The notes under the pieces: model-generated | What the model was told of the DNA's origin: nothing | What the model saw: the letters and a program-made list of their open reading frames with translations, nothing else | Databases searched by the model: none | NCBI GenBank assembly: GCA_013397435.1 | Contig: VZRG01000452.1 | Location: 1-64,000 of the forward strand | From: Erythrocercus mccallii | Lineage: Eukaryota; Chordata; Aves; Passeriformes; Dicruridae | Direction of reading: 5' to 3' | DNA length: 64,000 bases | Shown here: in pieces, positions 1 to 14,500 of the stretch | Numbering within the stretch: position 1 is the stretch's first letter | Layout of the letters: the number at the start of each line of letters is the position of its first letter | Program-made: the position numbers and the translations under genes

Positions 1-240
1 GACCAGAGGGCCCAGCGTGAGGCTGCTGCGCAGGAGGGGCCCACGCCGAGCCCTGCTGATCCTCAGGCTGGCTGCGAGGCACCCACTCGTGGGAGGGATG
101 CGGCACCACGGGCTCCAGCGCCCGCTCGCCCTGCTCTCCGCAGGTTACCAGGCAGCACCGCAGCTCCAGAGCCGCCTTGTCCCCCCTGCCACGGGCTGGA
201 TGCATCCGTCACTGCTGCTGCTACTGGAAGGGGGAGAATA
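1..240. other. GC-rich left edge, no recognised gene
   Basis: The first about 240 bases are clearly more GC-rich than what follows (for example GGGCCCACGCCGAGCCC), with a modest number of CpGs. A reading frame at 17-280 is open but shows no family I recognise. A polypyrimidine-poor acceptor-like CTCTCCGCAG occurs at about 134-143. It could be the edge of an exon, an isolated GC patch or a repeat that begins outside the window. Confidence 0.4.
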
Positions 241-3200
241 TGATTTGGGAGGAAGGTGGGAGGAAGGTGGCCATAAATGAAGGAGATTTATATATCCCCT
301 ACCCCCTAGACTGCTGCAGATCAGCTGGCTGGTACTTGTAGATACTCTTCAAGGAAAATGCAGGAATCTGAGTTCAATCATTTCACAGCAAATGGGATTA
401 CTGTGAAAGGAGAAAGATTCCAGATGCTAGCTCTCCTTGCAGTAGAGCTAATGCTCTTGCCTGATTTTTCAGACTAGGCAATTGTAGCACCTGCCTTTCC
501 TGAGCTGTGCAATGACGCAGCTCACCCTTACAGTGACCTCCAAAGGTGAAAACAAAAAAGAGGAAATGGCTTGTATGCAGAAATACCTATAACACATCTT
601 GCAAGAAAAGACCCCGAAGAGCACTTGCCTGCCGGCTATAGCTGAGGTGACAGGGTGTGGGGCTGGAACTTCACCCTGGATTCTCACACCATTCCTCTTT
701 TACGACCAAAGACGATGACTGGTTTCTGCTTTTTCTTGGCTACTTTTCCTATGGCTGGGTTCATAGCCTGAATAGCTAGGACAGGGATCTGGTGCAGTAC
801 TTTGTCCTGCTCACTGCCATAGCACCACAAATGTGCACAAGAGAAGGAGGAGGGACGGCCTGGGTGAAAGCTGTGGGACGTGCCTTGCAGGGAGCCTTCC
901 CTATGCCCGCTCTGCCAGGGAAGCCAGTATATATGCCCAGCCTGCTGACCCCAGCTTTATGCTTCTACAGAAACTTCTCCACTTGGCCAGCAGTGCCAAC
1001 TCCTCCCCTTGAGCCGTGAAGAAACATTTCTGCCATGAGGGATACAACACGACTGAGAGAAAGGGAGTGGAGAGGATGTACTTTCCTCCATAGCACATCC
1101 ATGTAGTACAAAGTGTCATTTAGCCCTTTGCTTCATATCTAGTTGTCCTTAGCTGCCGTGCAACCAAAAGAAGCCCACTCTTTATTTGTTTGCAGGCTTT
1201 CTCTGTTGTGTTATACGCCTATTCCTCAAAAGAGCTTCCTAATGTAGGCACACAAAGGATGTCTTTATCTAGGACACCACTGGTGTCACCCTATCACTTA
1301 CTGGACTTACCTTGCTCACAGGCAGCGTGGGCTTCCAAAGCACCCTTTTCATACTGTATCCTGCAAAAACTTGTGTAATATATTCCTATTCAAACCTCTG
1401 TTCAAGCAAACAAGGAAACATGATAAACTGTGTTGAGTTTTCATTCAATTTCCAAACTTGAAAATGTTTGCAAAAAGAGATCTGATTTCAGCAAGCCCTA
1501 TTTTTTGTATATTCTTTGTTATGAGATCTGCTCACTGCCTAAAAATGCTCAGCATCTCTCCAGGTAAGGAGCCTAGGCCCCCATTCAGGGTAAATGGGGG
1601 TAATGGAGGCTGCATCCAAGGGAGGCCTCACCTGATGAGCAGGATCAGCAGCCGTGCCCGCATTGCAATGCAGCTGCGTGACAGGGCAGGGACGCAGCAC
1701 ATTCTTCTCCCTGCCACAGGCATTCCTGCAGAGGCAAGGAGGCTTGGGGGCTGCCAGCTGCTCAGCCCTTTGCTGCTGGAAGAATGCAGCTGAATGTGAA
1801 AACTTGTCACCAGGCTGAAGCCACAATACACCTGTCCCTCCTGTCAGTCTCCTGCAGCAAAGTCTCACAGGGACTTAAAAACTCAAGCCATAAAGATGGG
1901 ATTTAACTAGCCTTATTCTAGAATGCAGTATGTAACATCCATGCTCCATATGTCCCATGATGGGAATGTCCATTTAAACCATGCTATGTAAACAAGACAA
2001 CAGCTGTGGAATGGCATGAGCCATCCTGTAGTAATTCAGAGAAGAGTTGGGCAAAACTTTAAAGGAACATTCCTTTTTGTTTAATACCTGTACCCAGAGA
2101 AATGGAAAGAATTGTGATGGGAACCACTGCCATCTCCTTTTTTTATTAAGTGGCAGAGCTGTGAGAAACCTGTTAGAAGGAGGAAAACGAGTCCTCTAGC
2201 AATGAGAAAAAGGAACACTATTTCCCTTTTCATGTTGTTAACAGTCTTGTGTCTAGCCAGGAAAGATAACACCTTGAGAAGCTACTTGCACTCACCTTTT
2301 ATAGGTCAGCAGTGTGGGAGCCCTAGAGGAATGTACTCTGCTAAATGTATGAAAACAGCTGGCTGCAGCTGAATCAGTTGTTTCCTCCCTGGAGATAAAT
2401 GTTTGTCTGCCTTCCCCCCCCCGCCCCCCATTTTCTTAAAATCTAAATTAGACTGCCATAATGTAGAGAAATTTCCTGATATGTCTAGTGAAATATAGCA
2501 AATGGAATAACAAGCACTGCTCAGAGCATTACTTTTTCTGTTTGTTAGCTGAAGTGAGAGGAAAAGAGTTGTGGTTTTCTCTTCACTCCTTCAGTTGGCT
2601 TTTCTTCCACTTCCAAGCAAATATATTAATCTGTGGTTAAATAAAATGTTTTATTCCACTATAAATCAAATGTCTTGAGTGGTTCTTCTCCCCCTCCCTC
2701 CCCATGCTTTCCTTTATTAAACTAAGATAAATTGAAACTAAGCATCTCTAAATTGACCTGCTTGACCACTCTTAAAAAAGCAGCCCAGTGGTTTGATTAA
2801 TTTGACTTTAACCTGAAAATAATTAGTTTTACCAAACTTTCATTATTGGTTAATAAAACTTCTAGCGTTGCAATTTTCTTCTGTTCTAGTTACCATGTAT
2901 ATATGCCATTTGTAAAAGACACTAAGATCTAATAACCTCCTAGGCAAATATTGACCAAGACAAGAGGTCAGTGTTAAACTGTCAAATCAATAAATCAAAA
3001 CATTCACACTGGCAGTAGTTAATCTGCTTATAGTTATTTTAAAAATAAATCAATAAATAAAAAGCCAATATTATCAAAGAAGTTAAAGCTGCTGAAGCTC
3101 AGAAACACACTTGTTCATCACACTGTTTACAAAACCAGTAATATGTGTTTACTTGAAACTTGGAAATTAAAACTGAAGACCATCATAAATCTTACCTACT

Positions 3201-6200
3201 TGACCTAATCAGAAACTAGGAATCATCATCATACACACACTTTTCACTTAGATATTTAAAAGCTGCATTTGAGTAAGGCAGTTTGTAATCTTAGTGCCTG
3301 AGTGCAGGCTAGCACTGAGAATTAGGTACACCTTCTTCAAAATATATGCTCTGCCAAACATCCTGGCTAAACTTACTTGCATTGAGACATTGGTAGCTTT
3401 GGAAAGGACAAAAACTTCTCAGTGAGGGTAGGAGACCTTTTTTTAATAGCAGTTTCTTCAAAGCTCTGGGTAGGAAGCCAAAATCTACATTCATGAAGGT
3501 TTTTAGCAAGGAAATCAGTACAAGGTGTCCATCTTAAAGAGCTTTCCATCTGTGGTTGAGGAGCAGTAAGACTTCCTAGCAATGATTCCAACTTCCCCTA
3601 AAATCTGTTATTTATGATGGCCTTGTGATAAAAAGTTAGAATGCTGTCTGAGTTACAGGGAAATGGGCATGCACCTCATCAAGCTTTCAGAGAGGATTTT
3701 GAGAAGAATTTCCCGCTTACTGAATTAATAACCCTGTATTTGAAAGAGGTACAGTGCAGAGGCTGGGAGCAGATGGGGAACAGTCTTCTTTCTCTTCTGC
3801 AAAGCACATCCTTAAATACAATATTTAAGCTCTCCAGACCTTTATTTTTTATTTCTGGAACTCCATCAGTTTCCTGATTATTGATTATCTGTGAGCTGGA
3901 AGTGTAAATCATCACACAAATGAGTACACCAAGGACCCTTATTAACAGAAAGGCAACAAAGACTCTTCAGGAAAAGACAAGGGAAGCGGGAAAGGAGAAA
4001 AGATTCCCGAGGGTCAGTTGCAGGGTTAGCAGAGGGAATTCAAGGCTTGGAGCTGAACCATCAACAACCTCTCTCCACCCTCACAATGGGGCATTGTTCA
4101 AGCATTTTGGTGATGTCCTCTATTAATAATGGTGTATTCTCTTCGAGTAGCATGCCCTAGAAATTGTATGGATTAGGCATCAAGTCCCACATCCTTTAGC
4201 AAGGGAAAAAGACAGAAAGTGTAGAAAAGTTAGGTGTATTCTTGCATTCCTTCGCCATTGAGGGCAAAGGAATAACGCAAAGCATGCAGAAAAATGTTCT
4301 TAACAAGGTGTGTCATCTGGTTGTGAAAAGGGGAGGGAAAATACAACTATAACACTACCAGTTTCATCCTAGCTTTCAACATTGGGATCATGGCTTAATT
4401 CTCTGCCCCTCATGTTAGTGTAGCTGAAGTGGGCGAGGTCTGCAGAGCACCGTTTATTTCAGTTGTCAGCTGTAATCACAATCACCATCACTTGTGCTGT
4501 GGCTGTGCCCCGTGTAACAGGATAGGGGTCCCCCATTCTCCCAGACCCTGATGAAGCATAAAGAACATCAATCCTGTCCCAGGCAGCTTGCCATGCAACC
4601 ACCAGGCAACAAGCCTGAGCAACAGCACAAAAGCCAGCAGTGAGGCGGAGCAGGTGCTAAAGGGAAGTTTACAGCATTTCTGGGCTACAGTGATTAGCTT
4701 TATATCCAGACAAAAGTGTCCAGACAATTTAGAATTGTTGAGGTTATTGTAAAATGAGCAATTAAATCATAACAGCTCTGCTCAGGCGCAGTTCCACATG
4801 GTCCCCCAAGCATGTTGCTCTCGGAATATGAAATCAGTGAGTTCACACTTAGATTGCATTAAGACTTTGTGTTTCTGAAACAGCTCTAAAACAAGACAGC
4901 TACAAAGGGCTGCAGGGGAGGCAGACAAAGATGCAGTTGGTTGTGGAGAATGGAGGACGATGGCCACAGAGGGAATACCAGCTGCAGTTGGAAATATGGC
5001 AGTGGGTTCAAGTTGAGCTTTCAGCCTACGGCATCCACATTTTCAACCTAGTGCTGAGAGCTCAGAGAGCACTGGTACTACATGTGAGGGCAGCTGCAAG
5101 AACTGAAGGCTTGCCTGCTGGGTAGCATGCAACAAATGACTCTCAAGGAAAAAAGGAAGATAGATCTACAATCATATTCAGAAGTGAGGCAATTGAAGAC
5201 AAGTAGCATTGCAAGCACACAAAATAAGTAGGTGGATAGATAGCAGGCTTGTCTACAGGGGAAATTTAGTACCAACTAAGCTAAGGTGTGAATTTATACA
5301 GCCCCAGTTACTCCACACTAGCTTCCTGTGTGGATAACCTTAATCTGTGCTAAGAACACTCCTGTGAGCACAATGACATATTTACTACTACAGGAGTTAA
5401 TAGAGAGCAGCTAATGCTCTGCAAATTCACACCCCGGTGAGCAACATCCCGCCTGCCCCTGCTGACTGCACAGCAGTGCTTTTTCAGCAAGGGGCACTTC
5501 AAGCCAACTACAGTCAGGGAAAGCTTTTCCTGATGCCCTCTTGGGACTGGGCTGCCTGTGCGACCTTGTGGACAGAAATCGTTAACAAGGATTGAATGGG
5601 AATGCTTGTGAAACGAATAAGTCTGGACTTTTTTATAAGGTTGGTAGAGTGTCCTCATGGAAATCTTTTTTTCCTGAGGTGTAATATTTTATATTATCAA
5701 ATAACTCTTTGAATATAGATATGCTAATATGCTTTATGTATCCTACAGATATGATTCTCTTTCACCACATACAAAACTTAATTTAACATCTTTGCCAGAA
5801 ATGGTGAAACTGAAATACAAGTGAAATTATGTACCAGAGAGTATATCTGGAAAAGGAGTCCTTATCTCTTGATACTAAGTCCTGCTCCTAGGGAGCCTGG
5901 CTGTCATAAAACAAATTATTTTGTTTCTGTGGAGGGCAGAAGACCTGAGATTATGGTTCAGTTATGAATCCGGATCCAGATTTTGCAGCAGAGGCACTTC
6001 AGTATGTGATGAACCTAGTGAAAAACTGTGCTTGTTGGAATGCATCAAAAATAACACTTCAAAGAAAGAGGCTTTTAACAAATCCCAGTCACTTCTGAAA
6101 AATGTTCGCTTTAATCCTACTGACATTACTGAGACACTTAATCCTGGAATTGTCTCACTAACTTGAGTACATGTGGAGGGAGAGCAATCTGGTTCTATGG

Positions 6201-8495
6201 AAACAAACATACTCTTTTTATGAGTGATGGGTTAAGCATGCAAAATCTGTCATTACCATAATGACAAGAGTGATGCTCTATGAGAAATACTAATGCATCT
6301 GTACTCATTCCATCATGGAGGGCATGCTACTTTTTTTATTGAAAGCTGCTGATGTGAATAACATGGAAAGGTTTCTCAACATTTCCTGTTTTGCTGAATA
6401 GTATGTCACATTGTCACATCACACTGTTACATGATCTGGTAATGAAACACCATAATGCACTTGTGCATGGAAACAGACTTAAGGATATGGAGACTACATT
6501 AGCCCTCAGTTATCTGGCCTTGGATGGCCTAAAGCTCAACCTTCTGGATGCTTTTACATAAATGCAAAAAGTAGCAATCAGAACTGACAACCATCACTGG
6601 CTGCAGGAATGTAACTGCACCTTCTTTAAAGGCAGACAAAACCAGTGTGCTGCTGTACATGGAAATATTGGGTCCTTATCAAGAGACATCACACCTGCTC
6701 CTAGCTATCTGATTTTGTCCCTAATGTTTTACAAGTAAACAAGCTTCTATAAACCCTCAGCTATGTTGTGTTACTCTACAGTTATATATAGAAGCTGCAG
6801 TGTGCTGCTTTGCAGGGATGAAGCTGTTTTATAAGGGGATGCTCCAATAGGAAACATCTGTCCCTTTTTTATGGGCATGGTTTAAGCCACTGAAGTGATG
6901 CTTCTTTCCTCTTTCCTTTCCCCTCTCTCCTAGCAAGCTATTCCTCAGTTTGTCAGCTATTTACAGTCTATTCCAAACATCCTTCTCCTATTTCCAGGCC
7001 TGAAATCAGCCATGATACTGATCATTCAATATGACATTTTTGAAGCTTAGCATCTAAGGAGATGTTTGCTGATTCCCTTCCAGCTCAGAGTGGATGGGTA
7101 CACAGTGGGTAAATTCCTCAGAACTCTGAGACATACAGTTCAGTCAGGCAGGGAATGGCTGTGTGTTACCATATCCCATCTGCAATGCTATCGTTACATG
7201 GTTGAATTGCAGTTTCCATTATAAGCTCCATTTTCCGGGCTTTGTAGCTCATCCGTAACTGGCCATTAAGGTTGTCAGCCTAGCAATGAATATTTTTCTA
7301 AGACTTTGTTAGAAAATTATCCTAGCTTGCCCTTATTTTTTTCTCCTTTAAGAGCTGAAGTCTAAAAATAGATTTTAGATGCGGGCTGTGAAAATCTCAA
7401 CAGATCGCAATGCCCTCACCAAAATATCATGGGCACTTTGACGCACACACTCAGCCAGCAAAGCAGCACAGACTGAAACCTTGAGTTTGAATTAAGGTTA
7501 ATTGAATGTCTTTCTGCAGCTTGTGTGCCATACTGCTCCATCCCTGCCCTTCCAACTCTGATTAGAGGCACTGTCTATATTTAGCTTTCCCACACTAACC
7601 CCAGTTGTTCTGCATATTGGACTGGATCTCACATTCTGCATTTAGTTTCGTCTTGCTCAATTTCAAAGGCAGAAAACAGCACTGCTAAAATCTCTATATA
7701 CCTCCAAAGAACGCAAAATAAATTCCATGCTTAGGCAGCAGTTCAGAGCATTATGACTGTTGGGGGTCTCACCCTCTCTCTGCTACCTAACCTTATTTGC
7801 TTGTTCTTCTGTGTCTCCACTGACCAAAAGTGGAGACTCACTCGCATGGGAAAGATGGCAAGGAGGTACTTTCTGTCCTATTTCCTGAGGGTGAAGGAAA
7901 AACAGTGCTCATTCTCTTGTGAAATCTTCAACTTCTGGGATCCCTAGAGCTTTATGAAACCTAGGTACAAGAAATGCAAGCTGTATTTTTGGTGACCTTT
8001 TGACCTGCTCTGGCCTGGGTCCCCTCTTTTTACTGCATCTCTCAGACAATGTGTCTTCAAACGGTTTTCTTGAAATGATTAATCTGTAGTTTGGAAGGGT
8101 CAGGTCATTCCTTCCTGGGCTTGCCTGAGCTCTTCTCCAGCCAGAGAATTTCTCATTCAGGTAATATGGTTGTGGCAAGCTATCTACCACGCTCTTGAAA
8201 AATATTTGCATCCATCCCTTGATTTAATTGTGTGTCATGGTCTAATTGTTTATTGCTCCCTTTGGATGTAGGACCTGCATTTGGTATCCTTGTAAAATGC
8301 TGTGAACTCTTGTGGTGAAGTCAAGCAAATGGCAAAGAGTCTGATAAATTAATAGTCTTGCCAGTTGCCTTTGGAAACCAAGATTCAGGTGGAATTCCAC
8401 TATAAAATTTCAAACCGCCAAGCTATAGTTCAAAGTCAAAGATAGTAGGGAACCTTGTGAAAATGTGAGACTGCTCTAATAGTCTAATATGGCAC
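241..8495. other. Intergenic DNA, no supportable gene
   Basis: AT-rich, stop-dense sequence in all frames. There is a poly-C/G tract at about 2414-2429. No open frame exceeds about 111 codons and none resembles a known protein. In mammals the gene on this side of SEC24B is COL25A1; I looked for its transmembrane and collagen Gly-X-Y segments and found none. Confidence 0.7.
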
Positions 8496-8590
8496 TAATA
8501 GGGAATTTCTATTTCTCCTCTTCCTACAGTTTACATTTTCTGCAGTAATAGGGAATTTCTATTTCTCCTCTTCCTACAGTTTACATTTTC
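8496..8590. repeat. Perfect 50-bp tandem duplication (1.9 copies)
   Basis: Copy 1 (8496-8545) and copy 2 (8546-8590) share 45 of 45 bases, from TAATAGGGAATTTCT to ACAGTTTACATTTTC. Each copy contains the pyrimidine-rich acceptor-like string TTTCTCCTCTTCCTACAG. Perfect identity in otherwise diverged intergenic DNA suggests a recent duplication or an assembly artefact. Confidence 0.97.
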
Positions 8591-11500
8591 CCAGTTTAGT
8601 ACTATGGTACACAGTTCCCAGCATGTATAGCAATGACATCCAAAAGTTTGTTACTCTTTAAATCCTCTCTGTCCCTTTGTCCAAACTTGCTACGCCAGTG
8701 GCAGAGACAGCATGGCAGGCAACACATCAGCTCCACTGATGCCACAGTGCACAATATATCAACGTAAAGCACCAATGGTTTTAGTTTATGGTAAAATACT
8801 GAGCAGTGCACTGCTGCTGAGGAGCAGGTACAGCAGCTCCATCACTCCTGCCACAGGAGCAGCAACCTTTAAAAAAAAGGTAGGTCAGCCAGCTGGGGCA
8901 GCTAGGATTTAGCTGTCACTGTCAACTCTGACAGGGGTCACACACCAGAGACCTCAATTTCACCTACATTATCCACTCCGGCTGTATTAACTCATTCCTA
9001 CCAGCTTTTACTGCTTTGGCTAACATATGTGGATATCATATTGCCTATTGCTTAGCAAAGCTTGCTTCAGACCACAACTGGAGAGAATTCAGAGAAAAGC
9101 AATACAATGAGTTTACCACTGACTCTTCTGGCAATGACATACCCAGGAACAGGGCACAATTACTCCAGGATGCTGCAGAGAGGTACCACTGCCTTCTCAC
9201 TCCTCATGCATAAGTAAATCACATTCCCTTAAGTAAAATCAAATGCACAGAAGAAAACTGAAGCTTTTCCCTAACTCTCCCTTTCAGTTGTTCAGTTTCT
9301 GAACTCTTATTTCTTTTTGGAATGCCACTGCTAATGTAAAGGAAATTAAATATCAACATTTCTTTCAGCGCTTTTTAATCGTATCCTTTGTGGCTAGAAC
9401 TTATGCTGTTGGTAAATGAATGTTCAGCCTCGAGGAGATTACAGCACAGCCCTGGGATCTCAAGAAACTTCAGGGAAATAGCCATTCATTGTCTCTCTTT
9501 TGTGTGACAGCTACCTATGGCGCTAGGAAACAGAAAATTAATACTGATTAATTCATTTCTCTGATTTATACTCAATAGAAGAAAATGCTAACAAATTGAA
9601 ATATAAATTAATTTAGGTAGGATGAAATTTATTCCATACAAAGATCTTATCTAAAGAAGGTAAAAATCATCTTGTAGGAAGAAATTAAGCAAAATAAAGT
9701 ACATCTAAATCCATCTCATTCCTAGATTCACAAAACCTATTCAGACCTAACTGAGCTCAGCTTCCTGAAAATAAGAAAAAAATGATTCCTTCTAACAGGT
9801 CTACAATTCCAATATATTTTGTTCTTGCTTAGATTTAAAACTAAGCAAACTTTCTCTAAGGAAAACTTGTGGCCCTAGAGGGAATACAAATAGAAATGCC
9901 TCCAAGAGAGCAATTGCCTATACCAGAAAATGAATCAATGACCTACTAATAATGTGTCTTTGAACCGAACAGCAACCAGTATCCTGAACAGTTCTTCTTC
10001 TCTGGATACATTTTATCCAGGAGCCTTTTGGTATCTTCAGTCTAAGGCTCTCAAATAATCTGTAGCCAGCTGTGAATTTAAAATACTGCTTCAGCCAAAT
10101 GCGTCTGCTGACTCGACACGAGTGTGTACCTTAATAGTTCACCCTGCTCCCTGCACTGCTCTTCATTATGAGACAGTCCAGGTTCCTCTTTTTCTCCTCT
10201 GGAATGATGAGTATGCATTCCTTTCAAACAGCAGCTAACAATTTAACAAGGTGGGAAACCACCACGGTTCTACCAAGCCAGCAAAAACCATTAGCCAACA
10301 GAATGTCTTCCCTTCCTCTTACACTTCTGTCTTATGAATACATGCACCTCAATCACATTAGCAAAAGTGTCCTACCCTGGATGTGCATTCCTGCAAAGAT
10401 CCTTGACTGTTTTCTGCATGTAGAATGCCAAGAGTGGTGGGAACCTGCAACATGCACCACAATATTTGAACTGAAATAAATAGGGACAAAAAGGGGTTTG
10501 CTACTTATAACTAAGCTGTAAATTGGTAGAAGAGAAACAAGCATGAAATTGTGAAGTAAAGTCAGATTTCATGTTTTGTGAATGCAAAAGACACCAAAAT
10601 GGATTCTTATTTAATCACAGGCTAGAAGAAAGGTAAAAAACAGTTTAAAAAGTAAGTTGTACATGGGTCTGGAAGACCAATTTATTTGAAGGCATTATTT
10701 TATGTGATTTTCTTGTTAAACTCATCTATCCTTACAGTACAAAGTAATTATTTTTTTCACATGCACTACTGTAAAATATTTAGTGCAAATAACACTGTTT
10801 TCCCACATACATCTATTTTTAAGGTATTTTGCACCTGAAGTGCAATTTCTATTAGTACTGAAACTAATTCCTCACATTCTACTAGTGGGTTCTTTCTGTC
10901 TGTGAGTGGTTAGCACTACAGGCTCGTGGAGTATAATGTATGAGTATGCATCATACTGGTAGCAAACTTCATTACCATGAGGTGTATTAAAGTTTTCTTT
11001 GCATACCTGCTTGTTTTTATTATTTCTTCAGTATCAGCACCAAATACCAGCCATTTAACTCTCAACTTTTCCATCACAGGTTTTATTTAGATAGACTTCC
11101 CATTCAACAGTAAAGAAAAAGTTGTGTAATGCCCCTCAACACTTAATATCAATGCCTCTGCATGATACTCATCAAAAAGCGAATAGTTCATTGCTGGTTT
11201 AAACTTTTGGAAGTTAAAATCTACAAATCCTATCACCACTTAACAAAATGGTACAACTCTTCATGACCCCTGAGAAACTAATATTGGTGCATTCCCAACT
11301 GTGACCCATAGGAAGGGTCCCCAAACAGGGGAGGCTCAAGGCTAGTTGTTAATTTTACTGAGGATTGTTTCCTGAAAAAGTACCATGTCACCTCCACAGC
11401 TGGAGACCGAGGCAGTGAACTGCAGCTGCCCCCTGGGAGACCTGTAAGGTCTGGCAATAAATACCAATAACACCAAAAAATTTCCCACATGTCAGTTTGA

Positions 11501-14500
11501 GATTTCAGTGAGGTCTGGGCAAGCTGTGCTTAAAATCCTCACCCATGCCAGAGTGCCCACTGGAGCACCCCTGCTCTAAAGCATCAAAAGCATCTCTACT
11601 GAGAGGCATCCTGTGGGTTTGCTAGGAATTCAGTGCTCCTCTGTCTACCATAAAAGAAGGTAAGCAGCTCCCAGAAGTCTAAATATTCTCTAAAAATATT
11701 TTTTTCTGTCTGCTGCAACTGAGATACACAGCTTTCCAAATTCTCTGTGCAGGGCCAGAATATATGTTATTGGTTCTTTATTCATAGCTTTGCCTAGCAG
11801 AGGTTTACTGATTCTGCAGAAAAAAGAATCCAAAAAGTAAGGCTTAAAGATGGTGGTAAATGTTTTCTTTCAAGAAAAAGGTTATAAACAAACTGTATGC
11901 TATCTGTAACACCTTATTTTCTCATTTGTATCTGATTCCTTCCTCATGAGAAAATTTAGAGGGAACTTTGCTACCATATTTGTGGTGAAGCCACAATAAA
12001 TCCAACCGGATATTCTCCTCAAGGGAGAGATCCAGGGGGGAATGATATAAATTGCCAGCAAAAGCAGAACTATTTCAGGGTGGTCTACTTAGAATTAGCT
12101 TCTCTGTATGTTGATTATGTTGTTGACAGTTGGCCAAGATTTTTTGCAGAAGTACCTAAAGTTAGCTCAAAAAGGTCATATTTGGGAATGCGAATAAATG
12201 GCCCAAATTACATACATTCTGTGTTCCAGCAGCTCAGACAATTACAAAGGAAGCATGCTGCTTATTCATCTTCCTCAACATTTTGAAAATCTTGACCTTT
12301 GATTTTCAACCAGCTGTGATGCAGTCTCTGCCTAATCAACAGCTCTTAATCTATTTCCACCAAGAAAGGAAGTAAAACTCCGTACACATGAGACTGTAAA
12401 AGGCATAAAAATTAAGAGATGAAGCTACTTTCTCCAGAATGGCCAATCCAAGAGCACGCTGCCAACATTCCCTCTTTTCAGATGCCAGCCTGCCAAGGCA
12501 GGAGAGGCTCTTTCAAGTCTTCCTAAAAAACCCCAGCGTGGAGGGTGTTAGCTTCGCTCCTTCGTATCATGTTGTTGAGAGTGCTTGCTGGAAAGCAAGT
12601 GCATAGAATTAGATAGTGAAGGAGAGACCGAGGGATCTGAAATACAAGTGATGGGATCACAGTGGGATAGCACTGAAGAAGCTGGCACAGACCCAGAGAG
12701 CTCTTTGCAGTAACAGAGAAGAGAATTATTACAAACCCTCGTCCTCATTCCACAAGAGCAGTTGGTAGCTGTTAACTACATGCATACTATAAAAGGAGAA
12801 TGAGAACTGGCTACCTTCAGACAGAAGAAGAATGAATAAAATGCATTAGGTCTCCAACATATGAAGAATCAGAAACCTATACAAATAAACTATTTCTGCA
12901 ACAAGGCACAGTGCCAGCAGCAACAGGCTGAAGTACTAGTCTGCTCTGACAGCAATGAGAAATGACAGCTACTCAGAAGACATCACCTTAAAGTCATAAC
13001 AGCAGAAAGTGCCACAAATCTGCATATGTCTGGCTTTTTTGGGAAGAAAACTATTTTGGCCATAGATAGTTTCTGTGTTTGGCTTTTGAGTAATTGTAGA
13101 ACTCAGGCAGTGATTTAAGAGGAGTGGATCACCCAATGTCTATACACAGCTTGGCTGCGCTAGCAGAGTTTACTGCTCTTATCTCTCCTGATTTTAAAAA
13201 GACCAATCGTCAACACAGCAGGGTACATGCAGAGAACCAAAAGGCCTGTTCCACAGTTCTCCTGTTTGCATGAGCCTGCAGTAACTCACTTGGCTGAGTG
13301 GTCAGTAGAAAACTGACAGGAGACAAGGATCTGACCCCATCTGGAGAGTCTCAAGGCAATTAAAGGACAGAGAAGTAGGGCTTCTATTAATGTTAAAAGC
13401 ATTTGTAAGAACAAATTCCTCCTTCTGTGAAAATGTTTGGCTACATCTGTGTATTACAAATAGAGAAGAGACTCCCTATAAATTTATTCACACTGAACTG
13501 AACATTATGGTGGGGTGCAGTTAAAGTAAACAGTGGAACGTGGGAGAGTAAAGAAGAATGGATTTGACCAGAGTGTCCAGTTAACTATTCCACTTCCTTA
13601 CTTCATCTTATATTTTATTCCTTCAATCAAGCTGTGTATTTTTCTTTAGCCAATTAATCACTAGATGCACTTCTAAGGAAGTTTAAAGTGATGCTGTCAT
13701 ACTTCTATAAGGCAAAAGAAAGTTGCCCAAACTCAGCTCCAAGGAGCTCTTGATTGCTCTGATGAGCACTGGGAATACAATCATCTTCACATTAAAGGGG
13801 CTCCATTTCCCCAGTGCTATCTTTGAAATTAATTTCATACAAAAGGCTTCATATAACATGAATAATCGACCTGTCTGCAAGAAGAGCAGCATTTGCATCA
13901 ACCACTATCTTTAGTTTCTTTCTCACTCCCTGTGACTGTAGACTGGTTAATCAAGATTCCTGTCCAACTGAGTATGTCTTCTACTTTGATACTCCTAGGA
14001 GCACTGTTAATCCTCCCTCCAAAGGAGACCAAACATTTAAGATTAACTTCTCTAAGAATTCTCTGTGAAATTATCACAAGCAGCCAAGGGACTTTTCAGG
14101 CTTGACACTTGCAGATCAAATATCCTATGATTTGTTTGGTGACACTGTTCTGAATGTCATCCTGTCATTTATGGATCAAGTATAAACATTTCATCATAAC
14201 TTCTCACGTGAAAAGCACCCGCCACTTCCTCCTTCAAATCCCTTCTTAAGTGCATTTCCTTTGAAAGGCTTCCAATGTTCCTCTGCTCACCAATAACATC
14301 TGCACCCACTTTATGGTAAAGTAATATCAGCAACTTGAGCCTAAAGTAGACTTTGTGCTGCCTATAGAAGGACCCAGTCTGTTCGCAAAGTCTGTATATA
14401 TCTTAAGAACATCCCCTTCCCTTTCCCTCAAAAAACAACCAGAAACTGATATAATCCAGGATGAAATTTTGATGGCAGACCTTCCAGCTGGGTCCTGCCA

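Noticed and set aside
9016..9213. 65-codon + strand frame (MANICGYHIAYCLAK...)
   Set aside because: It looks protein-like at a glance but has no recognisable domain and no promoter or exon context.
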